Notes: a model not told the origin generated them from the sequence alone. 64,000 nucleotides of DNA from CAZLNO01 sp964561005 (GCA_964561005.1 CAZLNO010000001.1:61235-125234), one strand, 5' to 3'; positions 9,267-18,699 are shown, counted from the stretch's first letter. Numbers and translations: made by a program.

Positions 9267-11495
9267 CTAGCCCTGCCCCTGGCCCAGCACCAGCCGCGGC
9301 GCGGTCTTGCGCTTGCGCAGGGCACTGCCCCGGCCGGAGAGGCTGGGGTTGGTCATGAAGTAGGTGTGCGCGCTGAAGTCGTCCGGGCCGGCGGCGACCC
9401 GCGACCAGCTTCCGTCCGGCTGCATGATCCAGGACTGCGCCTCGTCCTTCAGGTTGGCGATCATGATCTGCTCCAGCACCTGCTGATGCACCGTCGGGTT
9501 CTCGATCGGCACCAGCGTCTCCACCCGGCGGTCCAGGTTGCGCGGCATCCAGTCGGCGGAGGAGATGTAGACCTTTGCTTCCGGCGCGGGCAGGCCGTGG
9601 CCGTTGCCGAAGCAGACGATCCGGCTGTGCTCGAGAAAGCGCCCGACGATGCTCTTGACTTGAATGGTCTCCGACAGTCCCGGCACGCCCGGCCGCAGGC
9701 AGCAGATGCCGCGCACCACGAGGTCGATGCGCACGCCGGCCTGGGCGGCGCGGTAGAGCGCGTCGATGATGCCGGTGTCGACCAGCGAGTTCATCTTGGC
9801 CCAGATCGCCGCGGGCCGTCCGGCGCGGGCGTGGGCGACCTCGTCCTCGATCATGCCCACCAGCGACTTCCGCATGTCCAGCGGCGCGACCGCGATCTTC
9901 TGCAGCGGCGCCGGCTTGGCGTAGCCGGTCATGTAGTTGAACAGCTTGGCCGCGTCGAGACAGAGGTCCGGGTCGGTCGTGAAGTACGACAGGTCGGTGT
10001 AGATCCTGGCCGTGATCGGGTGATAGTTGCCGGTGCCGTAGTGGCAATAGCTGCGCAGCGCCTTGCCCTCCCGGCGCACCACCAGCGACACCTTGGCGTG
10101 GGTCTTCAGGCTGATGAAGCCGTAGACCACCTGCACCCCGGCGCGTTCCAGGTTGCGCGCCCAGCGAATGTTGCGCTCCTCGTCGAAGCGCGCCTTCAGC
10201 TCGACCAGCGCGGTGACCGACTTGCCGGCCTCGGCCGCCTCGATCAGCGCGGCGACGATCGGCGAATCCTCGCTGGTGCGATAGAGCGTCTGCTTGATTG
10301 CCATCACCGCCGGGTCGTTGGCGGCCTGGCGGACGAACTGCACCACCACGTCAAAGGATTCGTAAGGATGGTGGACGACGATGTCCTTCTGCCGGATGGC
10401 GGCGAAGCAGTCCCCGCCAAAATCGCGGATGCGCTCGGGAAAGCGCGGGTCGTAGGGGCTGAACACCAGGTCCGGGCGCTCCTCGACGATGAGCTGCTGG
10501 GTGTCGACCAGCCCGATCAGGCCGTCCAGCTCGAAGACGTCCTCGGCGTTGACGTTCAGCTCGCGGATGATGAAGGCGCGCAGGTCCTCCGGCATGCCGG
10601 CGTCGATGCTGAGCCGGATCGCCGAGCCACGCCGCCGTCGCTTGAGCGCGCTCTCGAACACGCGCACCAGGTCCTCCGCCTCCTCCTCGATCTCGATGTC
10701 GCTATCGCGCAGGAGGCGGACATAGCCCAGACCGGTGAGCTGGAAGCCGGGGAAGAGTTCCTGGAGGTAGAGCTCGATCACCGTCTCGATGCGGATGAAG
10801 CGGATATCGCCGCCGTCGTTCGCGGGCAGCCGCACGAAGCGTTCGAGCTGCGGCGGGATGATCAGCAGCGCCTCGATGTGCTCGTCCTCTTCCGTCCGGC
10901 GAAGCTGCAGCACCATCGCGAAGCCGGCATTGGGGATGAAGGGGAAGGGATGCGCCGGGTCGACCGCGATCGGCGTCAGCACCGGAAAGATCTGCTCGGT
11001 GAAGTAATCGTCGATCCAGGCGCGCTCCCCGGCGCTCAGCTCGCCGTGGTCGACCACGACGACGCCGGCCTCGCGCAGCAGCCCGCGCAAAGCGTTCCAG
11101 CTCGCTTGCTGCCGGCGCACCAGCTCGCCGGCCTTGACGTTGATAGCCTTGAGCTGCTGCGCCGGCGTCATGCCCTCGGGGCTGGGCGTGCGCACGCCGG
11201 CGCGCACCTGTCCCTTCAGGCCAGCGACGCGGACCATGTAGAATTCGTCCAGGTTGGAGGCCGAGATCGACAGGAAGCGCAGCCGCTCCAGCAGGGGATG
11301 GCGCTCGTTCTGCGCCTCCTCCAGGACACGCTCGTTGAAGTCCAGCCAGGAGAGTTCCCGGTTGATGAAGCGCGACGGCGTCTCGGACGTCACGTCGGCC
11401 GGGGCCGGCGCCGCCTTTGTCGGCTGCTGCTCGATGGTGATGGGCTGCTCGGCGGCCTCGATCGCTTCGAGCGCCTCTTCCTGGCTGTCGGTCAC
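9267..11495 (-). CDS. ppk1: Polyphosphate kinase 1
   Basis: The 742-residue PPK1 has the N-terminal RFINRELSWLDFNERVLEEA (42-61) and SNLDEFYMVRVAGLKGQVR (80-98) motifs. Its phospholipase-D-like catalytic half contains ISLKTHAKVSLVVRR, where His466 matches the autophosphorylated histidine of the family, and CHYGTGNYHPITARIYTD with the second histidine His485. It polymerises ATP gamma-phosphate into polyphosphate reversibly. About 40 N-terminal residues rich in A/E/P precede the conserved core. It is the first gene of ppk-ppx and is divergent from the sixA-like gene across 184 bases. Confidence 0.96.
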   Translation of the reverse strand: MTDSQEEALEAIEAAEQPITIEQQPTKAAPAPADVTSETPSRFINRELSWLDFNERVLEEAQNERHPLLERLRFLSISASNLDEFYMVRVAGLKGQVRAGVRTPSPEGMTPAQQLKAINVKAGELVRRQQASWNALRGLLREAGVVVVDHGELSAGERAWIDDYFTEQIFPVLTPIAVDPAHPFPFIPNAGFAMVLQLRRTEEDEHIEALLIIPPQLERFVRLPANDGGDIRFIRIETVIELYLQELFPGFQLTGLGYVRLLRDSDIEIEEEAEDLVRVFESALKRRRRGSAIRLSIDAGMPEDLRAFIIRELNVNAEDVFELDGLIGLVDTQQLIVEERPDLVFSPYDPRFPERIRDFGGDCFAAIRQKDIVVHHPYESFDVVVQFVRQAANDPAVMAIKQTLYRTSEDSPIVAALIEAAEAGKSVTALVELKARFDEERNIRWARNLERAGVQVVYGFISLKTHAKVSLVVRREGKALRSYCHYGTGNYHPITARIYTDLSYFTTDPDLCLDAAKLFNYMTGYAKPAPLQKIAVAPLDMRKSLVGMIEDEVAHARAGRPAAIWAKMNSLVDTGIIDALYRAAQAGVRIDLVVRGICCLRPGVPGLSETIQVKSIVGRFLEHSRIVCFGNGHGLPAPEAKVYISSADWMPRNLDRRVETLVPIENPTVHQQVLEQIMIANLKDEAQSWIMQPDGSWSRVAAGPDDFSAHTYFMTNPSLSGRGSALRKRKTAPRLVLGQGQG

Positions 11496-11679
11496 GGCCG
11501 ATCCTCCTTCCCCAAGCCTTCGCGGCGCGGCGCCCGTCGCCCCCGTCCTAGCAGAAAATGCAGGTTACCACGCCCTGGTCGCAAAATGATGACCGCGCCC
11601 TTGATCGAGCGCGCCGAGCCCGTGATGTAACAGGTGAAGCGGCGTCCGACCATCGCGACCGACACCTGGGAGGCGCCAC

Positions 11680-12201
11680 GTGAAGACGCTCTACCTGCTT
11701 CGACACGCCAAGTCGAGCTGGGACCGGCCGGAGTTGACGGACCACGACCGGCCGTTGGCCCGGCGCGGCGAGACCGCGGCGCCGGGCATGGGACGCCACC
11801 TGCGCGACCGAACGCCGCGGCCGCAGCGGGTGCTGTGCTCCAGCGCCCGGCGCGCCCGGCAGACCTGGGCGCTGGTCGCCCCGCAGCTTATCCCCGCGCC
11901 GGAGGTCGAGATCCGCAGGGACATCTACGACGCCGAGCCCGCCGATCTGCTCGCCATCGTCCAGGCCCTGCCCGACACCCTGGCGTGCGTCATGATTCTC
12001 GGGCACAACCCGACGCTGGAAGAGCTCGCGGCCGACCTCGCGGGGCCTGAGAGCGATCGCGGGGCCCGGCAGCAGATGGCGAAGAAGTTCCCGACCGCCG
12101 CCGTGGCGGAGATCGCCTTCGACGTGGCGCACTGGCACGAGATCTCCTCGAACGGGGGCCGGCTCGTCAGCTTCGTGCGCCCGAAGGATCTGGGGGATTA
12201 G
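11680..12201 (+). CDS. sixA: SixA-like histidine phosphatase
   Basis: This 173-residue histidine-phosphatase-superfamily protein has the nucleophile motif LLRHAKSSW (His9), SSARRARQTW (54-63) and the second catalytic histidine in LGHNPTLEEL (His109). SixA proteins dephosphorylate phosphohistidine, for example on HPt domains or phosphotransfer proteins. The start is GTG 11680 with GGGAGG at 11668-11673, which makes the product begin directly at the RHG fold. No histidine-kinase partner is adjacent. It ends 52 bases before the palindrome upstream of nnrS. Confidence 0.85.
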   Translation: MKTLYLLRHAKSSWDRPELTDHDRPLARRGETAAPGMGRHLRDRTPRPQRVLCSSARRARQTWALVAPQLIPAPEVEIRRDIYDAEPADLLAIVQALPDTLACVMILGHNPTLEELAADLAGPESDRGARQQMAKKFPTAAVAEIAFDVAHWHEISSNGGRLVSFVRPKDLGD

Positions 12202-12253
12202 CGAGCGACGCGCCGCGCGACGGGTCATCCCTCGCGTGTTCACCGCTCCCATC

Positions 12254-12269
12254 TTTGCGGGCCCGCAAA
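12254..12269. promoter_or_regulatory. NNR/Dnr-type box upstream of nnrS
   Basis: TTTGCGGGCCCGCAAA is a perfect palindrome of the form TTTGC-N6-GCAAA. Its centre is about 70 bases before the chosen nnrS ATG. The same architecture occurs upstream of norC, nirI and nirS. Crp/Fnr-family NO-responsive regulators of the NnrR/Dnr type bind TTG-N8-CAA-like sites, so this is the probable activator site. It lies inside the longer nnrS frame, which argues against a start at 12236. Confidence 0.8.
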
Positions 12270-12331
12270 GAGCCGCGGGCGCGCGGCTGCTGCAATGGCT
12301 GCCGGCGTTTTTCGATCCGGAACGGACCTTC

Positions 12332-13537
12332 ATGACGCGCGCCAAGGGGATTCCGCGCGGGACCGGCACCGCTCGCCGGCTCGCCGTGTTCAACTACGGC
12401 TTCCGGCCGTTCTTTCTGGCCGCCGGTCTCTGGCCGGTGGTGGCGATGGCGTTCTGGGTGGCGGCGCTGCACGGCCATCCGCCGCCCAGCGCCTTCGGCC
12501 CGGTCGCGTGGCACGCACACGAGATGCTGTACGGCTTCGTGGTCGCGGCGGCGGCCGGCTTCCTGCTGACGGCGATTCCGAACTGGACCGGCCGGCTGCC
12601 GGTCAGCGGCTGGCCGCTGGCGCTACTGGCGGCGCTGTGGCTGGCAGGGCGGCTGGCGGTGGTGGCCTCGGCGGTCTGGGGCGTGGGGCTGGCCGCCGTG
12701 GTGGACTGCGGCTTTCTCGCCGCCCTCCTGCTGTTCGCGGTGCGCGAGGTGGCCCGTGGCAGGAACTGGCGCAACCTGCCGATCGTCGGCGCGCTCACCG
12801 CGCTGCTCACCGGCAATGTGCTGAGCCACCTGGCCGTGCTGGGCCTTCTCGACGATCCGCTGCTGGGGGTGCGCGTGGGCGTTGCCACGATGGCGATGCT
12901 GATCTCGCTGATCGGCGGGCGCGTGGTGCCCAGCTTCACGCGCAACTGGTTGAAGAAGCGCGGCGAAAGCCGCTTTCCCGCCCCGACCGGCCACCTCGAC
13001 CAGGTGGCGCTGGGCGTGAGCCTTGCGAGCCTGCTGGTCTGGCTGGCCCGGCCCTTCGATGCCGTGACCGCGACACTGCTGCTGCTCGCCGCCATCGCGC
13101 AGGCGGTCCGCCTGGGCCGCTGGCGCGGGCACCGCACCGGCGCCGAGCCCCTGGTGTGGGTGCTGCACGCCGGCTACGCCTGGCTGCCGCTGGGGCTCGC
13201 CCTGCTGGCGGCGAGCGCGCTCCTGCCCGCCTGGCCGCAGAGCACCGCCCTGCACGCGCTGACCGCCGGCGCCATGGGAACAATGATCCTGGCGATGGCC
13301 ACGCGGGCGACGCTGGGCCACACGGCACGCGAGCTGACGGCCGGCCCGGCGACCACGGCGGCCTACCTGCTGGTCATCGCCGGCGCGCTCCTGCGCCTGG
13401 CGACTCCGCTGGTCCCCGCGGTCTACATGCAGATGGTCGGCGCCGTGGCCGCGCTTTGGGCGGGCGGCTTTCTGGTGTTCAGCCTGGTCTACGGACCAAT
13501 GCTGCTAGGCCCGCGCATCGACGGCCGCCCCGGCTAG
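12332..13537 (+). CDS. nnrS: NnrS family membrane protein
   Basis: The 401-residue polytopic protein begins near the conserved FNYGFRPFFLAAGLWP and contains WHAHEMLYGFVVAAAAGFLL, TAIPNWTG, RVVPSFTRNWLKK and ATRATLGHTAREL, all typical of NnrS. About 12 hydrophobic segments are visible. NnrS proteins are haem- and copper-associated inner-membrane proteins that relieve NO stress and are usually under NNR control. I prefer ATG 12332 over 12236 because it aligns with family N-termini and leaves the TTTGC-N6-GCAAA box outside the gene. It is convergent with the nor operon, 15 bases away. Confidence 0.9.
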   Translation: MTRAKGIPRGTGTARRLAVFNYGFRPFFLAAGLWPVVAMAFWVAALHGHPPPSAFGPVAWHAHEMLYGFVVAAAAGFLLTAIPNWTGRLPVSGWPLALLAALWLAGRLAVVASAVWGVGLAAVVDCGFLAALLLFAVREVARGRNWRNLPIVGALTALLTGNVLSHLAVLGLLDDPLLGVRVGVATMAMLISLIGGRVVPSFTRNWLKKRGESRFPAPTGHLDQVALGVSLASLLVWLARPFDAVTATLLLLAAIAQAVRLGRWRGHRTGAEPLVWVLHAGYAWLPLGLALLAASALLPAWPQSTALHALTAGAMGTMILAMATRATLGHTARELTAGPATTAAYLLVIAGALLRLATPLVPAVYMQMVGAVAALWAGGFLVFSLVYGPMLLGPRIDGRPG

Positions 13538-13552
13538 CCACCTCCCCTCCAG

Positions 13553-13936
13553 CTATTGCGCGGCCTCCTTCAGGTAGGCGATGACGTCGGCACGCTTTTC
13601 CGCGCTCTTGACGCCGGGGAAGCTCATGATGTTGCCGGGGATGTAGTCCCGCGGATTCTCCAGGTACTTGTCCAGGGTTTCCGCGTTCCAGACGATGCCG
13701 GACTCCTTCAGCGCGTCGGAGTAGCGGCGGAAGCTCTCCACCGCCCCGGCCTCGCGGCCGAAGACGCCGTGCAGCGACGGTCCCACGCGATGCTGGCCTT
13801 CCACCAGGGCGTGGCAGGCGCGGCACTGGTTGAACACCTTCTTGCCGGCCTCGGGGTCTCCCTCGGCCTGGGCGGGCGCGGTGGCAAGGACGCTCAACAG
13901 ACTGAAGGCGGTCACGGCAAACAGCGTGCGGCGCAT
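13553..13936 (-). CDS. Class I cytochrome c (last gene of the nor operon)
   Basis: This 127-residue protein has a Sec signal (ending about APAQA, residue 24), a CRACH haem c motif (Cys38, Cys41, His42) and a distal methionine in GNIMSFPG (Met104), as in soluble c2/c550-type cytochromes. It is probably a periplasmic electron carrier. It lies 17 bases after norD, in the position where other species carry norE/norF, so a role in delivering electrons to NorCB or NirS is likely but inferred. ATG 13936 gives a clean signal peptide; the longer frame into norD is a shadow. Confidence 0.88.
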   Translation of the reverse strand: MRRTLFAVTAFSLLSVLATAPAQAEGDPEAGKKVFNQCRACHALVEGQHRVGPSLHGVFGREAGAVESFRRYSDALKESGIVWNAETLDKYLENPRDYIPGNIMSFPGVKSAEKRADVIAYLKEAAQ

Positions 13937-13953
13937 GGCATTTTCCTCCCCAT

Positions 13954-15906
13954 TCAGGTGACAAGCTGGCGATAGATGGCCGGCAGCGCCGGCGCCAACC
14001 GCTCGATCCGGTTGATCACGGCATAGCCGCCGCGACCGAAGAGATAGGGCACGTAGTCCTCGGCCCGGCGGTCGACGGTGACGGCAAAGACCCGGCACCC
14101 GGCGCGGCGCGCCTCCCGCACCGCCTGGCGGGTGTCCTCCAGACCGTGCCGGCCCTCGTAATGGTCCAGGTCGTTGGGCTTGCCGTCGGTCAGCAGCAGG
14201 ATCAGCCGGTGGCGCTCCGGCCGGTCCCGCAATAGCGCGGTCGTGTGGCGCAGCGCGGTGCCGATACGGGTATAGTCTCCCGGCTTCAGCGCGGCGATCC
14301 GCCGCAGCGTCGTCGCGTCCACGCGGGCGTCGAAGCCCTTGATCCGCTGCAGGCGCACGTCGCGGCGCCGGCGCGAGGCAAAGGCGTGGATCGCCGCCCG
14401 GTCGCCACAGGCCTGCAGGCCAAGCGCGAAGGCGCTCAGCGCCTCCTTCTGCACGTCCATCACGCGGCGGTTTTGCACCCAGCCGTCGGTCGAGCGCGAC
14501 GCGTCGACCAGGATCGCCACCGCCAGATCGCGCCGGGTGTCGCGGACCTGCACATGGATCCGGTCGTCGCCCTCGCCGCGGGCCGCCAGGTCACAGCGGC
14601 TGCGCACCAGCGCGTCGGTGTCCAGCTCGCTGCCGTCGGGCTGCGCACGCAGCAACTCGCGCCGGCCGCGCAGCGCCTCGAATTGCCTGCGCACCCGGCG
14701 GATGTGCTGGCGGGCCGATTCGTCCGGGACCCAGGCCTCGCCTGTTATGGGCGCGTCCTCTTCCCGCAGGGCGCAGTGGTCGGGGAGATAGACGCCGCGC
14801 TTCCAGTCCCACTCGGGATAGGTCACCTCGGCGACCAGCGGCGCCGTCGCCGCCTCCGCCGGCTGCAGGTCCAGGCCCAGCTTGAGCGTGCTGGCCGCCT
14901 TGCGCTCCGTGTCGTTCAGGCTGAGGTGGTCCAGCTCGTCGGCCACGTGCCGGGCCTCGCCGGGGTCGCTGTCCTCCACGGCACGGTTCAGGTTCAGCAT
15001 CTCGGTGAAGCTGAGGAAGAAATCGGGCTTGTTGAACAGGATCAACGGGTCCTTGCGGTCGACATTGTCGTGCCGTTGCCGCCGGGCCGGGCGCCGCCGG
15101 CCGTCGTCTTCCCGCGGATCTTGTTCGGTTTCCGGACGCGCCTCGGTCCCGGCCGCGTCCGGGCGCGTGGCGGCGCCGGCCGCCGGCGGCGCCAGCTCGC
15201 CCCAGATCGGCACCGGCAGGAAGGGCCGATAGCCGCGCGGCGCCGCCAGGCCGGCAAGGCGACGGTCATCCGACAGCGCCCCTGCCAGTTCCTCGGCAAG
15301 GGGCGGCAGCGCTCCTTGCGTCCCCAAGGCCTGCCGGACCAGCGCTTCCACGGCCGCTTCCACCGGCGGCAGCCGGCGAACCGGGCGGCTGGCCAGCACA
15401 CCGCGCGCCAGCACCACGTGGGTCTCCGCCAGGCCCGCCCCGAAGCCGACCGCCGCCGCGCTGGCCGCCCGGGCGCGGCGCAGGGCCAGCAGGTCGGCCC
15501 GCAGTGGATCGGCGGGCGGAGTCGGCGCGTCCTCGGGCAGCGCGGCGAACCAGGCCGCCAGCCAAAAGTAAAGCCGCCGGTTCAGCGCCCGGTCCGGAAA
15601 CAGCGCGAGGCGCGGCGGCAGGCACAACGCTTCTGGCGAGCGCAGCGCCCGCGGCAAGCGTTCCTCGCCCTGGGTCAGCCGCTCCCGCCAGCGCAGGCGG
15701 TGGCCGGCCGAGCGCGCCGTGCCGGCCGAGATCTCCCGCCCGGCGGCGCCGCCCAAGCCGCGATAGAAGACGCCCAGCGCGCCGCGCAGCTCGTCCAACC
15801 GCACGGCGGCGTCGGGATAGTCCGGATAGCTGCCGCGCTGTCCGACCAGGCGGTGCCAGGCGCGCCCGACCTGCTCTTCGGGATCGAGGTGGTCCAGCAG
15901 GCCCAT
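13954..15906 (-). CDS. norD: Nitric oxide reductase activation protein NorD (VWA domain)
   Basis: The 650-residue protein has a divergent helical N-terminal half, a charged linker (about 250-290) and a C-terminal von Willebrand A domain with an intact MIDAS: DASRST (Asp468, Ser470, Ser472) and LLLTDGKPND (about 571-580). With the AAA+ protein NorQ it forms the MoxR-VWA chaperone pair that activates NorCB, thought to insert the non-haem iron. It follows norQ with no gap and precedes the extra cytochrome c gene. Confidence 0.93.
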   Translation of the reverse strand: MGLLDHLDPEEQVGRAWHRLVGQRGSYPDYPDAAVRLDELRGALGVFYRGLGGAAGREISAGTARSAGHRLRWRERLTQGEERLPRALRSPEALCLPPRLALFPDRALNRRLYFWLAAWFAALPEDAPTPPADPLRADLLALRRARAASAAAVGFGAGLAETHVVLARGVLASRPVRRLPPVEAAVEALVRQALGTQGALPPLAEELAGALSDDRRLAGLAAPRGYRPFLPVPIWGELAPPAAGAATRPDAAGTEARPETEQDPREDDGRRRPARRQRHDNVDRKDPLILFNKPDFFLSFTEMLNLNRAVEDSDPGEARHVADELDHLSLNDTERKAASTLKLGLDLQPAEAATAPLVAEVTYPEWDWKRGVYLPDHCALREEDAPITGEAWVPDESARQHIRRVRRQFEALRGRRELLRAQPDGSELDTDALVRSRCDLAARGEGDDRIHVQVRDTRRDLAVAILVDASRSTDGWVQNRRVMDVQKEALSAFALGLQACGDRAAIHAFASRRRRDVRLQRIKGFDARVDATTLRRIAALKPGDYTRIGTALRHTTALLRDRPERHRLILLLTDGKPNDLDHYEGRHGLEDTRQAVREARRAGCRVFAVTVDRRAEDYVPYLFGRGGYAVINRIERLAPALPAIYRQLVT

Positions 15907-16722
15907 CTAGCCCAAGGTCGCGCGAACGATCTCGCGCAACCCCTCCTTGACGTCGGGCTCGTCGCTCAGCGGCTCGACCAGGGCCGCCTCCGCGGCCAGG
16001 CGCATGTCCACGCCCTCGGCCACCAGGGTGGCGCAATAGACCAGCAGGCGTGTCGAGACCGTTTCCTCCAGGTCGACATCCTTCAGAGCCCGCAGGCGCT
16101 CGGCCAGGGCGACCAGGGGGTGGCAGCGGTCGGAGGCGAGCCCGCTCTCCCGCGCGACGATCTCGATCTCGGCCTCGAAGGACGGAAAGTCGAAGGCGTG
16201 CGCCAGGAACCGCTGGCGGGTGCTCGGCTTCAGGGCCTTCAGGATGTTCTGGTAGCCGGGGTTGTAGGACACCACCAGCATGAAGCTGTCCGGCGCAGCC
16301 AGCACCTCGCCGGTGCGCTCCAGCGGCAGGCGCCGGCGGTCGTCGGTCAGCGGGTGGAGCACGACGGTCACGTCCTTGCGCGCCTCGACCACCTCGTCCA
16401 GGTAGCAGATCCCGCCCTCGCGCACGGCCCGCGTCAGCGGCCCGTCGACCCAGACCGTCTCGCCGCCCCGCAGCAGGTAGCGGCCGGTCAGGTCCGCCGA
16501 GGTCAGGTCGTCATGGCAGGCCACGGTGAACAACGCCAGCCCCAGACGATCCGCCATGGCCTCGACGAAGCGGGTCTTGCCGCAGCCGGTCGGCCCCTTC
16601 AGCAGCAGCGGCAGGCGGCGGCGGTGGGCCAGCTCGAACAGCCGGCACTCCTCGCCCGCCGGCCGGTAGTAGGGGCGGCTCCCGGCGGTGGCGTCCCCGC
16701 GCAGCGCGGCGCTGTCCGGCAT
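15907..16722 (-). CDS. norQ: Nitric oxide reductase chaperone NorQ (MoxR AAA+ ATPase)
   Basis: This 271-residue AAA+ ATPase of the MoxR/CbbQ/NirQ/NorQ type has Walker A GPTGCGKT (43-50), Walker B ICYLDEV, sensor-1 VVSYNPGYQN and an arginine-rich C-terminal lid. It works with the VWA protein NorD on NorCB maturation in the cytoplasm. The gene starts 9 bases after norB and ends immediately before norD, confirming operon structure norC-norB-norQ-norD. Confidence 0.94.
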   Translation of the reverse strand: MPDSAALRGDATAGSRPYYRPAGEECRLFELAHRRRLPLLLKGPTGCGKTRFVEAMADRLGLALFTVACHDDLTSADLTGRYLLRGGETVWVDGPLTRAVREGGICYLDEVVEARKDVTVVLHPLTDDRRRLPLERTGEVLAAPDSFMLVVSYNPGYQNILKALKPSTRQRFLAHAFDFPSFEAEIEIVARESGLASDRCHPLVALAERLRALKDVDLEETVSTRLLVYCATLVAEGVDMRLAAEAALVEPLSDEPDVKEGLREIVRATLG

Positions 16723-16731
16723 CGCGTCCCC

Positions 16732-18084
16732 CTACTCCGCCGGCTGGGTGGCGCCGGCCTCGGGCGTCGCGCGCTTTTCCTGGCGCACCGGACCGAAAAT
16801 GGCATAGGCGAACAGCAGCACGCCGGCGACCACCACGATCCCGGCGCCCAGGCGGCCGGCGTAGAACGGCCAGATCTGGTCCTGGATGCTCATGTAGTCC
16901 CGGCCCAGCACGCGCTGCAGGTGGGTCTGCACCACTCCGGCGAAGGTCAGCGTGAAGGTCATGAAGGCCACCGCCGAACTGATGATCCAGAACGACCACA
17001 TGTTGGGAACCTGCAGATAGGGCTGCACCCGGCGAAGCTGCGGCATGGCGTAGGTGATGATCGCCAGGTTCAGCATCACATAGGCGCCGTAGAACGCCAG
17101 GTGCGCGTGCGCCGCCGTCACCTGGGTGCCGTGGCTGTAGAAGTTCACCGGCGACAGGGTGTGCATGAAGCCCCAGACCCCGGCGCCGAAGAACGCCATC
17201 ACCGGACAGCCCAGGCTCCACAGCAGCGCCGCCTTGTTCGCGTGGTCGCGCCCGCCGCGGTAGATCATGTAGAAGGCGAAGAGCACCATGGCGAAGAAGG
17301 GCAGCACCTCCAGCGTGGAGAAGATGGAGCCCAGCCACTGCCAGTACCCCGGCGTGCCGATCCAGTAGTAGTGGTGCCCGGTGCCCAGCAGGCCGCTGAA
17401 CAGCGCCAGGGCGACGATGACGTACATCCACTTGTCGATGACCTCGCGGTCGATGCCGGTCAGCTTGATCATCAGGAAGGCGAGGATCGCCGCCATGATC
17501 AGCTCCCAGACGCCCTCGACCCAGATGTGCACGATCCACCACCAGTACATCTTGTCGAGCGCCAGGTTCGCCGGGTTCCAGAAATTGAAGAAGTAGAAGA
17601 TGCCCGCGAGCCAGAGGCCCAGCAGCAGCACCACGGTCACCGCCGTGCGCCGCCCCCTCAGCGCCGTGATCGAGACGTTGTACAGGAAGATCAGCACCGA
17701 GGCGGTAATCAGGATGCGCGACCACAGCGGCTGCTCCAGGTACTCCCGACCCTCGTGGATGCCGAAGGGATAGCCGGCCACCGCGCCCAGCGCCGCGACC
17801 AGCATCAGGCCGAGCTGGAGGTAGGCGAGCATCGGCGATTCGATATCGCGCTCCGTCTCTTCGGGAATCAGGAAGTAGGTGGCGCCGAAGAACCCCAGCA
17901 GCAGCCAGACCAGCAGCGCGTTGGTGTGGATCATCCGCAGCACGTGAAAGGGCAGCGTCTCCGACAGGAAGTGCGGGAAGACATAGACCGTTCCCGCCAG
18001 CGCGCCCACCAGCACCTGCACGACAAAAAGCGCGATGGCGGCGACGAAGAAGGGATAGGCGACCGCCTGGGTCCTGTAGGTCAT
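16732..18084 (-). CDS. norB: Nitric oxide reductase large subunit NorB
   Basis: The 450-residue protein is the 12-helix haem-copper-oxidase-related subunit of cNOR. The metal ligands are all present with the family spacing: His53 of MIHTNALL (haem b), His186 with Glu190 and Glu194 in VHIWVEGVWEL, and His237/His238 in GTGHHYYWIG, matching the FeB ligands and catalytic glutamates of characterised cNORs. AHAHLAFYGAY supplies further haem histidines. It reduces 2 NO to N2O at the inner membrane. No quinol-oxidising N-terminal extension is present, so it needs NorC and a periplasmic donor. Confidence 0.97.
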   Translation of the reverse strand: MTYRTQAVAYPFFVAAIALFVVQVLVGALAGTVYVFPHFLSETLPFHVLRMIHTNALLVWLLLGFFGATYFLIPEETERDIESPMLAYLQLGLMLVAALGAVAGYPFGIHEGREYLEQPLWSRILITASVLIFLYNVSITALRGRRTAVTVVLLLGLWLAGIFYFFNFWNPANLALDKMYWWWIVHIWVEGVWELIMAAILAFLMIKLTGIDREVIDKWMYVIVALALFSGLLGTGHHYYWIGTPGYWQWLGSIFSTLEVLPFFAMVLFAFYMIYRGGRDHANKAALLWSLGCPVMAFFGAGVWGFMHTLSPVNFYSHGTQVTAAHAHLAFYGAYVMLNLAIITYAMPQLRRVQPYLQVPNMWSFWIISSAVAFMTFTLTFAGVVQTHLQRVLGRDYMSIQDQIWPFYAGRLGAGIVVVAGVLLFAYAIFGPVRQEKRATPEAGATQPAE

Positions 18085-18117
18085 CCGTGCGTCCTTCCTT
18101 ATCCTTGCCTGCTTGCC

Positions 18118-18570
18118 TCAGCCCGCGTCGTTGGGCGGCCAGCCCTGGGCATCGATCTCGCTGGTCCATCTGAGGAACTCGATCACCTGCCCGATCTCCT
18201 CGTCGCTCAGATCGAAGTTCGGCATCTGGCGCCGCCCGGGGATGCCGGTGGGCTGCGACTTGATCCAGGCTTCGAGCGCCGCCCGCGCGCTTTCCGGGTT
18301 CTCGTCGCCGCCGTAGCGCACCCAGACGTTGCCCAGCTCCGGCGCGAAGTAGGCCCCCTCGCCCAGGATGGTGTGGCAGTTGATGCAGGAGTTTTCCTCC
18401 CACACCCGCTTGCCGGCGATCACGTCGGCGCTCAGCGTTTCGCTCGGGGCCGACTCGTTGACGATGTAGAAGTGGCTGTGCGCGCCGAGCGCCAGGAACA
18501 CGACCAGGAAGAAGATCGACCCGCCGTAGAAGATGTTCCGCGCAGCGCCCTTGGTGAGCCGTTCCAGCAT
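18118..18570 (-). CDS. norC: Nitric oxide reductase cytochrome c subunit NorC
   Basis: The 150-residue protein has one N-terminal membrane anchor (about 14-32) and a periplasmic haem c domain with CINCHTILGEGAYFAPEL (Cys62, Cys65, His66) and the methionine ligand in RRQMPNF (Met116). It passes electrons from soluble cytochromes to NorB. ATG 18570 (MLERLTKGAARN) follows a GGGAG and is preferred to the longer frame at 18621. The TTTGC-N6-GCAAA box lies about 94 bases upstream, so norC is likely the first gene of a norCBQD-cytochrome operon. Confidence 0.96.
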   Translation of the reverse strand: MLERLTKGAARNIFYGGSIFFLVVFLALGAHSHFYIVNESAPSETLSADVIAGKRVWEENSCINCHTILGEGAYFAPELGNVWVRYGGDENPESARAALEAWIKSQPTGIPGRRQMPNFDLSDEEIGQVIEFLRWTSEIDAQGWPPNDAG

Positions 18571-18656
18571 GCCCGCGCTCCCCGCTCGTTGCCCCCGCGC
18601 CGCCGGGTCCCCCGACCGCACAAGGCCGATCGTAGGGCGCGGACCGCGCCGGCTTC

Positions 18657-18672
18657 TTTGCCGTTGCGCAAA
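18657..18672. promoter_or_regulatory. NNR/Dnr-type box upstream of norC
   Basis: TTTGCCGTTGCGCAAA has the TTTGC-N6-GCAAA form. It lies between the nirX stop (18700) and norC, centred about 94 bases before the norC ATG, and is the probable activator site of the nor operon. Confidence 0.8.
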
Positions 18673-18699
18673 GAGGGGACGGGCGGAGGACGGACCGGC

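Noticed and set aside
12236..12331. Longer NnrS start at 12236
   Set aside because: It would place the regulatory palindrome inside the coding region and add 32 residues not expected for the family.
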